Assembly: GCA_947629295.1 (NCBI GenBank)
Contig: CANRDH010000022.1
Coordinates: 1-14,487, forward strand
Direction: 5' to 3'
DNA from: an uncultured Clostridia bacterium
Lineage (GTDB): Bacteria > Bacillota > Clostridia > Oscillospirales > Acutalibacteraceae
Length of the DNA stretch: 14,487 nt
A program made the position numbers and the translations under genes. This document shows, one piece after another, positions 1-6,202 of the stretch. The notes beneath the pieces were generated by a model. It was not told the origin of the DNA. It ran no database searches and saw only the letters and a program-made list of their open reading frames with translations. Every line of letters starts with the position of its first letter. Position 1 is the first letter of the stretch.

Positions 1-21
1 TATAAACCATGGGAAAGTTAT

Positions 22-52
22 TTTACATAGGGTATGGACTTTACGGTATAAA
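22..52 (+). promoter_or_regulatory. Possible promoter before the sensor kinase gene
   Basis: TTTACA at 22-27 and TATAAA at 47-52 resemble -35 and -10 boxes. They are 19 bases apart, longer than the usual 17, so this is a weak call. The region upstream lies outside the window, so the kinase could equally be the second gene of a longer transcript. Confidence 0.22.
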
Positions 53-93
53 AATGGCTGTCAACGGCATATTTATGTCTTAAATATTATTTT

Positions 94-1464
94 ATGTCAG
101 GGGGAGTTATTATTCAAAACATTATTTTTATAATCGAAAACATGATGTATTATATATCAATTCTTATCTTGTCAATCAGGCTTCTGGGAGCCAAAAGTAA
201 ACCTAAAATGGTCGTGGTATCATTTTCATTTTACATATTTTCCTTAGTTGTTGTCTGTTGCCGGAATTATATAATGTTTCTTGGTAATATAGTCGCAGTA
301 ATGGATAACATCATATCATATTTCGGTATACTCATACCCTTGACAGCAAATGTTTTATTTGCAAGATTAAGTTTGGGAAATATATATATCAGGACGATAG
401 TAGCTATACAACTTTTTATATTTTCGGTCAATATGTTAGCGACAGCGTTCTTGTTTTCCTTTGTTTCTGCATATGATTATACTGAATTGATTGAAAGTAT
501 TGTCTCAATGCTTTGCTGCATTTTAATTTCCTGCACAGGTATCAGCACGAAGATAATCCGTATCATTAACTGCACATCTAAAGCTATAAAAAGACTAATT
601 GTGATGCTTACAACAAGTATAGCCTTTGTGGCGTCGATGATTGTATATTTTCTTCCGTCTTATTCATCATCTTTCAATAATAAAACAGCTTTGGAATACG
701 TTGTGAAAATATCGTTTGTTTTTCTCGTTATTTTTATACTCGTTATAGTCCTGTTATTACTTACATATTCCGTTTCAAACAAGCACATCAGGAGTGTAGC
801 GGATAATTTGGAAAAGCAGATAGAGATACAGTCCGAGCACTATATGACACTTTCAAAATATAATTTTGAGCTGAGAAGATTCCGACATGATTACAAGAAT
901 ATGTGTATAGGTGTAAGCACACTGATATCCGAGGGAAAAAATGATGAGGCACTTGAAATGCTGAAGAGAAATAATCCTATTTTTGAAACTGACCTGATAA
1001 AATATGATACCGGAAACGGAATAGTTGACGCACTCCTTGCCGATAAGCAGAGAAAAGCTGATGAAACGAATGCGGAAATAAGGTTTGAAGGAGCATTGCC
1101 GGCAGATATGATAAAACCGGCAGACCTGTGTATCATTTTCGGAAATACCATTGATAACGCAATCGAAGCCTGCACAAAGCTTGACTCCGCAGAAGAAAGA
1201 ATAATAACAGTAAAATGTGCCTGCAACAGCGGGTTTGTATTTGTTGATATCATAAATCCCGTAACAAAAAAGGTGGATATAAAGGGGCATATTCCCAAAA
1301 CAAGCAAGGCGGACAAGACTATGCACGGATTTGGTCTGTATTCCGTTGAAAAGGCATTGAAGCAGTATGACGGAGAACTAAAGCTTGAATGTGATGATAA
1401 ACAATTCCATGTCTACATGGAATTATGTATGGAAAATGACCGACCCCCGATAACGGAAGAATAA
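94..1464 (+). CDS. AgrC-like sensor histidine kinase, GHKL ATPase family
   Basis: Membrane sensor kinase that should autophosphorylate on His and pass the phosphate to a response regulator, which is not in this window. Residues 5-227 are strongly hydrophobic and hold about six or seven membrane helices. A short coiled linker (about 230-260) follows, then the phosphoacceptor motif RRFRHDYKNM with His265. The ATP-binding part shows an N-box (NTIDNAIEAC, Asn351/Asn355/Glu358) and a glycine box (HGFGLYS, 411-417). The divergent H-box and HATPase_c_5-type ending match the AgrC/CitA-like group that often senses peptides; the ligand cannot be read from the sequence. The length (456 aa) is normal for the group. 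The ATG at 94 is the first standard start in frame but has no ribosome binding site in front of it; a strong one lies just inside the gene. Assignment to the kinase family is firm, the exact start is not. Confidence 0.9.
   Translation: MSGGVIIQNIIFIIENMMYYISILILSIRLLGAKSKPKMVVVSFSFYIFSLVVVCCRNYIMFLGNIVAVMDNIISYFGILIPLTANVLFARLSLGNIYIRTIVAIQLFIFSVNMLATAFLFSFVSAYDYTELIESIVSMLCCILISCTGISTKIIRIINCTSKAIKRLIVMLTTSIAFVASMIVYFLPSYSSSFNNKTALEYVVKISFVFLVIFILVIVLLLLTYSVSNKHIRSVADNLEKQIEIQSEHYMTLSKYNFELRRFRHDYKNMCIGVSTLISEGKNDEALEMLKRNNPIFETDLIKYDTGNGIVDALLADKQRKADETNAEIRFEGALPADMIKPADLCIIFGNTIDNAIEACTKLDSAEERIITVKCACNSGFVFVDIINPVTKKVDIKGHIPKTSKADKTMHGFGLYSVEKALKQYDGELKLECDDKQFHVYMELCMENDRPPITEE
99..106 (+). 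promoter_or_regulatory. Misplaced Shine-Dalgarno-like site inside the kinase 5' end
   Basis: AGGGGGAG lies directly after the annotated ATG at 94. Seven bases after the AGGGGG core is an in-frame ATT codon (112), and the next in-frame ATG is at 142, too far for this site. If the site is used, translation would begin at a rare ATT codon. Confidence 0.35.
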
Positions 1465-1490
1465 TCATTCCATATCGGAGGCCGGTCATT
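1435..1490. terminator. Long hairpin between convergent genes, probable terminator
   Basis: Arms 1435-1451 and 1474-1490 pair over 17 positions with two mismatches, with a 22-base loop that contains the kinase stop codon. The left arm is therefore coding sequence. Downstream on the plus strand there is a modest T run (CTTTTTG around 1499). On the minus strand the hairpin is followed by TTTTCC. It lies between two genes that face each other, so it could stop transcription from both sides. Confidence 0.55.
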
Positions 1491-1523
1491 GGTTTATGCT
1501 TTTTGAACGTGAAGCAGTTTTTT

Positions 1524-1769
1524 TTATTCTTCGGCTTCTTCTATAAAAGCCCTGTATCCCAAAACAAACGCCGCTGTTTCAAAAATAAAGGCAAATTGCC
1601 ACATGGTCGAGGCGGTAACGCTTTCACGTTTCATTCCCAGAATATTTGCTATAAATGCAAATGCACCGGTATCATTATTCAAGAATAATATTCCTGTGAA
1701 TATTGTAAGTACTGCTCCAATCCCGCCGAATATCAGCGCGGTTATGAGGAGCGGTTTATTCTTTAACAT
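1524..1769 (-). CDS. Small two-helix membrane protein, function unknown
   Basis: An 81-residue protein that I do not recognise. It has a hydrophobic helix at about 7-30 (LITALIFGGIGAVLTIFTGI), a more polar middle with a moderately hydrophobic patch (33-45), a second helix at about 56-75 containing Glu64, and an acidic end (IEEAEE). There is no signal peptide cleavage site and no catalytic motif. It is treated as real because GAGG stands eight bases before the ATG and because it follows argS by 66 bases on the same strand as the last gene of the presumed operon. The pattern suggests an inner-membrane protein; nothing in the sequence says what it does. Confidence 0.7.
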   Translation of the reverse strand: MLKNKPLLITALIFGGIGAVLTIFTGILFLNNDTGAFAFIANILGMKRESVTASTMWQFAFIFETAAFVLGYRAFIEEAEE

Positions 1770-1835
1770 AAAATATAACCTCTTTTCCTGATGTGTTGTT
1801 TTCTGTGCTTTACCGGAATACGATCCATGAATGTA

Positions 1836-3521
1836 TTACATAGATTCCGGAGCGGTGATTTTGAACATATTCAGCACGTTTGATATTACGGTACGTGTGG
1901 CAATACAGAGGGCAAGACGGGCCTGAGTAAGAGATTCGTCATCATTTTTTACGTGACATGAATTATAGAATTTGTGGAAAAGTGAGGCAACGTCATATAC
2001 ATATCGTGTTATCTGCGACGAATCATAATCCGCCGCTGCGGAAATAATTTCATCACCGTATGATGCAAGCTTGTTTATAAGCTCTATTTCCTCCGGCGCT
2101 GTAAGCTTTGCGTAATCCTCCTCCGTGCAGTTTCTTACCTCTATGCCTTCCTTACTAAGCTTTTTCAGAATACTGCAAATTCTTGCGTGGGCATATTGAA
2201 CATAATAAACGGGATTCTGCGAGGATTGTTCAACCGCAAGGTCAAGGTCAAATTCAAAATGACTGTTCGCTTCCCTCAGATTAAAGAAGAAGCGTGCGGC
2301 GTCTATCGGAATTTCATCGAGGAGTGTAACAAGCGTAATAGCCTTTCCGCTTCTTTTGGATATCTTTACGGTTTCCCCGTTGCTGATAAGCCTTACCATC
2401 TGCATGAGAACCACATCAAGCTTAGATGCGTCCACATCAAGCGCCGTAAGTGCTGCCTTGAGGCGAGGCACATAACCGTGATGATCTGCGCCGAGGATAT
2501 CTATTGCCTTGTCATAGCCCCTTGTGACAAGCTTATCATAATGGTATGCAATATCAGGAACGACATATGTAGGAATACCGTTCGAGCGTACAAGCACAAA
2601 ATCCTTGTCAGCGCCGAACTGTGACGCCCTGAACCATATTGCGCCGTCCTGCTCGTAGGTATGCCCCTTTTCACTCAGGAGTTTTATTATATTATCTACA
2701 GCACCATTGTTATGAAGTGTGCTTTCCCTGAACCAACAATTGTATTTTATGCGGTATTTAAGAAGATCTCTTTCCAGACCCTCGATATTTTTGGGAAGTG
2801 CGAAATCTACAAGTGCTTTCCTTCTTACATCGGATTCTGCATCCACATATTTATCCCGGTTGATCTCTGCAAATGCTTTTGCATGGTCGATAATATCCTG
2901 ACCGTGGTATGCGTCCTCCGGAAGCTCATATCCATCCCTGTAAAGCTGCATATAGCGGATTTCAAGGGAAGTGGCGAATTTTTCTATCTGATTTCCCGCA
3001 TCGTTTACATAAAATTCTCTTGAAACATCATACCCTGCCGCGTCAAGGACGCTTGACAGGGAATCGCCTATCGCACCGCCTCTTGCATTTCCTATGTGCA
3101 TCGGACCCGTAGGGTTTGCCGAAACAAATTCAACAAGCACCCTTTTTCCTTTTCCGAAATCCGATCTGCCGTAATTTTCGCCCTCCATCTTTATTTCCTC
3201 AAGAACCTTAGCGTAAAAGGACTTATCATAAAAGAAATTTATAAACCCGGGCCCTGCTATCTCAAATTTAGAGAGGTTAGTACCGCTGAGATCTATACTT
3301 TGAGTAAGAGCCTCCGCAATTTTTCGCGGAGCGGAGCGGAATGTCTTTGCCGATACCATAGCGGCATTTGTTGCGAGATCGCCGTGACGTCGGTCGGAGG
3401 GGGTTTCTATATTGAACGGCGGTATCTCCGCTTCGGGGAGAAGTCCGTCCGACATTGCTTTTCTGAAGGCCTCTTTCAGCGCCTTATTCAGATTGTTGAG
3501 AGTTGTTGATGCTGTGGACAT
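1836..3521 (-). CDS. argS: Arginyl-tRNA synthetase
   Basis: Class I aminoacyl-tRNA synthetase that charges tRNA-Arg with arginine using ATP in the cytoplasm. The N-terminal Add-1 domain spans about residues 5-100. The Rossmann catalytic core carries the HIGH-type signature as MHIGNARGG (141-149), preceded by the typical VEFVSANPTGP, and the KMSKS-type loop as KISKRSG (386-392). The rest, from about 435, is the all-helical DALR anticodon-binding domain and ends in Met, as ArgS proteins commonly do. The length (561 aa) is normal. The start is well supported: AAGGAGG lies nine bases before the ATG. The first 38 bases overlap the end of the DUF1934 gene, which points to translational coupling. 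The order DUF1934-argS is also known from Bacillus (ywiB-argS). Confidence 0.97.
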   Translation of the reverse strand: MSTASTTLNNLNKALKEAFRKAMSDGLLPEAEIPPFNIETPSDRRHGDLATNAAMVSAKTFRSAPRKIAEALTQSIDLSGTNLSKFEIAGPGFINFFYDKSFYAKVLEEIKMEGENYGRSDFGKGKRVLVEFVSANPTGPMHIGNARGGAIGDSLSSVLDAAGYDVSREFYVNDAGNQIEKFATSLEIRYMQLYRDGYELPEDAYHGQDIIDHAKAFAEINRDKYVDAESDVRRKALVDFALPKNIEGLERDLLKYRIKYNCWFRESTLHNNGAVDNIIKLLSEKGHTYEQDGAIWFRASQFGADKDFVLVRSNGIPTYVVPDIAYHYDKLVTRGYDKAIDILGADHHGYVPRLKAALTALDVDASKLDVVLMQMVRLISNGETVKISKRSGKAITLVTLLDEIPIDAARFFFNLREANSHFEFDLDLAVEQSSQNPVYYVQYAHARICSILKKLSKEGIEVRNCTEEDYAKLTAPEEIELINKLASYGDEIISAAADYDSSQITRYVYDVASLFHKFYNSCHVKNDDESLTQARLALCIATRTVISNVLNMFKITAPESM

Positions 3522-3951
3522 TGCTTTTTGCCTCCTTAATTTTCAATGTAAGCTCATTCAGACTTGCAAGCTCTGATTCTACATCTATCGAATATTTTAC
3601 CCTTAGCTCCCCGCCGTTATCACCAAGATTGATATCTACCGTTTCGGTATATATTCCGAGGCTCAGACTTCCGAAGGGAGTATTGTACTCGCATTTATGT
3701 CTTTCGCCCTGCTCAAGAACGAGCTGATGATTTTCTTCGCCGCCTTTGATAACCGTTACAATATTATCGGGGTTTATTTTTATGGTTGTCCGATAATGCT
3801 GGCGCGGGTAATCGGGATTATATTCCTTGTAGCTTATATATCTGCTTCCGTTTCTCATTACATATGAGGCGGAGGTCTCAAGCTCAATTTTATCCGTACT
3901 GCCTTCAACATTTTGCCTTCCGCAGACAGAGAGAATATAATTTTCTTCCAT
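3484..3951 (-). CDS. DUF1934 (YwiB-like) beta-barrel protein
   Basis: A 155-residue cytoplasmic protein of the DUF1934 family, which is predicted to form a calycin-like beta barrel and has no established biochemical role. Recognition rests on the beta-rich pattern, on phrases such as YISYKEYNPD and the PFGSLSLGIYTETVDI stretch typical of the family, and on position: it directly precedes argS, as ywiB does in Bacillus. No signal peptide or membrane segment is visible. AAAGGAA lies eleven bases before the ATG, a slightly long spacing. Its 3' end overlaps argS by 38 bases, so the last dozen or so residues (ending NNSQQSE) lie in DNA that also encodes the start of ArgS. The murI stop is 28 bases upstream. 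Confidence 0.85.
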   Translation of the reverse strand: MEENYILSVCGRQNVEGSTDKIELETSASYVMRNGSRYISYKEYNPDYPRQHYRTTIKINPDNIVTVIKGGEENHQLVLEQGERHKCEYNTPFGSLSLGIYTETVDINLGDNGGELRVKYSIDVESELASLNELTLKIKEAKSNVHSINNSQQSE

Positions 3952-3979
3952 TGCCGTATAATTCCTTTCTTTTTTAGTA

Positions 3980-4801
3980 TTATTGGAGAGCTACCTGCTC
4001 GATGTTTATATGCTTGACTTCGTCCTCCACGCTTTTTCCGAGGAAAATCTCCGCTGTACGTCGGAAGCTTTCAACCGTATCGCTGACATAATAGGAACAG
4101 CTTCCCATCGTGCTGCTTTTATTCAACAGGTCGCGTGTGCCGAGAATATTTGCGGCATAAAGCGCTGTTTCACGGCCTGAGTCTATAAGACGGACGTTTC
4201 CTCCGAGATAGTCGGAAATTGCCTGCGCTATTATCGGGAAATGCGTGCATCCGAGGATAAGGGTATCTATTCCGTCCTTTTTCATATTGCAGAGATAACG
4301 CTCTGCAACCAGCCGCACTATTTCATCGTCGGGGGCAATAAAGCCGGTTTCAACAAGAGATACGAATAAGGGGCAATCCTGCTGAAATACCGTTATCCTA
4401 TCGTTTTGACGAAGTATTTCTTTTTTATAGGAGCCGCTGTTGATTGTTGCCGAGGTGCCGATAATGCCTATCTTACCGTTGCGTGTGGCATTGACGGCGG
4501 CGGTCGCCGTAGGAACAACGACGCCTGTGAAGGGTACGGGAAGCTCTGTGCCGAGCTCAGTCGCCACCGAGCTTACAGTTCCGCAGGCCGCTATTATAAG
4601 CTTTACTCCCTTTGAAAGAAGAAATCCTGCGTCCTGCCGCGCATATTTTTTTATAGTTTCCTCGCTTCTGGTTCCGTAAGGTACCCTTGCGGTATCTCCG
4701 AAATATATTATATTTTCCTGAGGAAGAACCTTGATAAGCTCCTTGACCGATGTAAGACCTCCGAGACCCGAATCAAATACGCCGATAGATTGTTCAGACA
4801 T
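3980..4801 (-). CDS. murI: Glutamate racemase
   Basis: Interconverts L- and D-glutamate without a cofactor and supplies D-Glu for the second position of the peptidoglycan stem peptide. The family signature GVFDSGLGGL (7-16) holds Asp10 and Ser11, and YFGDTARVPYG (33-43) follows. The two catalytic cysteines appear as Cys73 in IIAACGTVSSV and Cys185 in LILGCTHFP, with His187 beside the second. VETGF (150-154) carries the conserved Glu. The length (273 aa) is typical. One difference: the usual first motif is C-N-T-A/S, whereas Gly74 replaces the Asn here. The ATG overlaps the end of ddl by eight bases, so the two wall-precursor genes are probably translated together. Confidence 0.95.
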   Translation of the reverse strand: MSEQSIGVFDSGLGGLTSVKELIKVLPQENIIYFGDTARVPYGTRSEETIKKYARQDAGFLLSKGVKLIIAACGTVSSVATELGTELPVPFTGVVVPTATAAVNATRNGKIGIIGTSATINSGSYKKEILRQNDRITVFQQDCPLFVSLVETGFIAPDDEIVRLVAERYLCNMKKDGIDTLILGCTHFPIIAQAISDYLGGNVRLIDSGRETALYAANILGTRDLLNKSSTMGSCSYYVSDTVESFRRTAEIFLGKSVEDEVKHINIEQVALQ

Positions 4802-5870
4802 TTTTTTTCATCCTCTCAAATGCAAGTTCGATCAGCCTTTCTGTAAGGTCGCTGCCGTCCGTTCCGGAGGCTGCCATAAGCTTTGGGTACATACTGATAG
4901 ATGTGAAACCGGGAAGGGTGTTTATTTCATTGAGCAGAACCCTTCCGTCATCCGTTACAAAGAAATCCACCCTTGAAAGACCCGTGCAGCCCAGCATACG
5001 GTATGCCCTGAGAGCTGTTTCCCTTACTTTTGTCATAAGCTCTTCGCTTATCTGTGCGGGGATAAAAAGCTTAGAGTCGGCATTATTGTATTTTGCATCA
5101 TAATCATAAAATTCTGCGGCGGGTGTTATCTGTCCGGGGACCGATGCGACGGGCTCGTCGTTTCCGAGTACCGCACACTCAACTTCTTTGCCGATTATAT
5201 TTTCCTCTATGAGTATTCTTCCATCCTCTTTTGATGCCTTGACAACAGCGGCTTTGAGTTCTTCCTTGTCTGACGCCTTACTTACGCCCACAGACGAGCC
5301 TGCATTTGCCGGTTTTACGAAAACAGGATAGCTCAGTTTATTTTCAACCTCTGAAATATATCTGTCCGGATTCTTAAAGTAGTCGTGGGCATAAAACCAT
5401 GTAAATTCAGCCTGCTCAATTCCTGCGTGCTCAAGCATGATGTTTGTTACGATTTTATCCATGCAATCTGCTGATGCGAGAACTCCGCAGCCTACATATG
5501 GTATTCCGGCAAGCTCGAAAAGTCCCTGAATCGTACCGTCTTCTCCGTTTTTTCCATGAAGTACGGGGAATACTGCGTCAAGCTTAATAATTTCGCAGCC
5601 GTTCTCTGTTATTACCGCAATTCCTCCGACCGTGGGGTCGGGAGAAATGAATGCGGTTTTATTATCTGGGCAGTTTTCCCATGAGCCGTCCGGTATTTTT
5701 TCGATATCACCGTTGTATAAAAGCCATCTTCCGTCCTTTGTTATACCGATTATTATAATTTCATATTTGCTTTCGGGTATTTTACTTATAACATATGAAG
5801 CTGAAATTCTTGATACCTCATGCTCCGATGATTTTCCTCCGAAAATAACGGCTATGCGTTTTTTCTGCAC
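4794..5870 (-). CDS. ddl: D-alanine--D-alanine ligase
   Basis: ATP-grasp enzyme that joins two D-Ala molecules to make the dipeptide ending the peptidoglycan stem. Numbering from the longer open frame (GTG at 5879): FGGKSSEHEVS (13-23) begins the N-terminal domain, LHGKNGEDGTIQGL (107-120) is the first signature, VFVKPANAGSSVGVS (186-200) is in the ATP-grasp core, and NEINTLPGFTS (317-327) holds metal ligands and the oxyanion site. The segment EFYDYDAKY (256-264) has the Tyr region typical of D-Ala-D-Ala ligases and not the VanA-type D-lactate loop, so resistance-type specificity is not suggested. I place the start at GTG 5870 because GGAG (5884-5881) is ten bases from it but only one base from GTG 5879; this gives 358 aa. 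It is the first gene of the leftward operon. Confidence 0.93.
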   Translation of the reverse strand: MQKKRIAVIFGGKSSEHEVSRISASYVISKIPESKYEIIIIGITKDGRWLLYNGDIEKIPDGSWENCPDNKTAFISPDPTVGGIAVITENGCEIIKLDAVFPVLHGKNGEDGTIQGLFELAGIPYVGCGVLASADCMDKIVTNIMLEHAGIEQAEFTWFYAHDYFKNPDRYISEVENKLSYPVFVKPANAGSSVGVSKASDKEELKAAVVKASKEDGRILIEENIIGKEVECAVLGNDEPVASVPGQITPAAEFYDYDAKYNNADSKLFIPAQISEELMTKVRETALRAYRMLGCTGLSRVDFFVTDDGRVLLNEINTLPGFTSISMYPKLMAASGTDGSDLTERLIELAFERMKKNV

Positions 5871-5879
5871 ATTGACCAC

Positions 5880-5885
5880 TCTCCA
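5880..5885 (-). promoter_or_regulatory. Ribosome binding site deciding the ddl start
   Basis: Read on the minus strand the bases are TGGAGA. The distance favours the GTG at 5870 over the GTG at 5879, which would be almost touching the site. Confidence 0.6.
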
Positions 5886-5915
5886 TCTTATACTGTAATT
5901 ATACTTCTACAATCT

Positions 5916-5947
5916 ATTATATTAACATATATTCCGTTTTCGTGCAA
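5916..5947 (-). promoter_or_regulatory. Possible ddl operon promoter
   Basis: On the minus strand TTGCAC (5947-5942) is followed 17 bases later by TAATAT (5924-5919), which overlaps TATAAT (5921-5916). Another TATAAT lies at 5903-5898 but without a good -35 box. The AT-rich context makes chance matches likely. Confidence 0.35.
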
Positions 5948-6060
5948 TTCTAAAATGAAAGAAAAACATTATCATAAGTGAGAACTTAGTGTATCTTTTT
6001 AATAGCTTTTGTGCAAATCGCCAAATATTACGGTTATTTTTTGATAAATTGGAAAAGGAC

Positions 6061-6089
6061 TTGATTTTTTATAGAGGAAATGTTATTAT
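6061..6089 (+). promoter_or_regulatory. Probable promoter of the NlpC/P60 gene
   Basis: TTGATT (6061-6066) and TATTAT (6084-6089) are separated by exactly 17 bases, and TG one base before the -10 box (6081-6082) gives an extended -10. Transcription would begin near 6096 and leave a leader of roughly 105 bases. Confidence 0.55.
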
Positions 6090-6189
6090 CTATTATGGAT
6101 TTGTTACAAGTTTGAAATAATTTACCATGGCAAACCGTATTAAAAGTTAAAATACTGTAATGAATAAAATACAGATGTCAGATTTTTTG

Positions 6190-6196
6190 AAAGGGG
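6190..6196 (+). promoter_or_regulatory. Ribosome binding site supporting a TTG start
   Basis: AAAGGGG ends six bases before the TTG at 6203. The in-frame ATG codons at 6209 and 6221 are 12 and 24 bases away, so TTG is the better-placed start. Confidence 0.55.
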
Positions 6197-6202
6197 TCTG
6201 CT

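Larger units (their letters stand above)
5871..6202. other. Divergent intergenic region between ddl and the NlpC/P60 gene
   Basis: AT-rich, with no open frame of useful length on either strand. It holds a likely rightward promoter at 6061-6089, a transcribed leader of about 105 bases before the NlpC/P60 start, and a weaker leftward promoter for ddl at 5916-5947. I looked for a c-di-AMP (ydaO-type) riboswitch, which often precedes wall hydrolases in Firmicutes, and saw no matching conserved GC-rich core. The stretch 5950-6060 shows nothing I can name. Confidence 0.6.

Noticed and set aside
9..83. A complete 24-codon open frame just before the kinase gene (MGKLFYIGYGLYGIKMAVNG...), considered as a signal or leader peptide.
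   Set aside because: No ribosome binding site can be seen, it overlaps the possible -10 box, and it lacks AgrD-like features such as a central Cys or Ser ring region followed by an acidic tail.
1813..1850. Inverted repeat CCGGAAT/ATTCCGG around the argS stop codon, considered as a terminator.
   Set aside because: Stem of only seven pairs with a 24-base loop and no T run on the minus strand, and a gene with its own ribosome site follows.
2187..3509. Several plus-strand open frames lying across argS.
   Set aside because: They are antisense shadows of a clearly functional argS, with no ribosome sites or recognisable domains.
4794..5870. Possible vancomycin-resistance type ligase (D-Ala-D-Lac or D-Ala-D-Ser).
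   Set aside because: The loop EFYDYDAKY is of the D-Ala-D-Ala type, the neighbour is murI, and no vanH, vanX, vanT or vanRS genes are present.
6090..6202. Leader of the NlpC/P60 gene as a c-di-AMP riboswitch.
   Set aside because: The leader is about 105 bases, AT-rich, and shows none of the conserved GC-rich core expected for a ydaO-type element.
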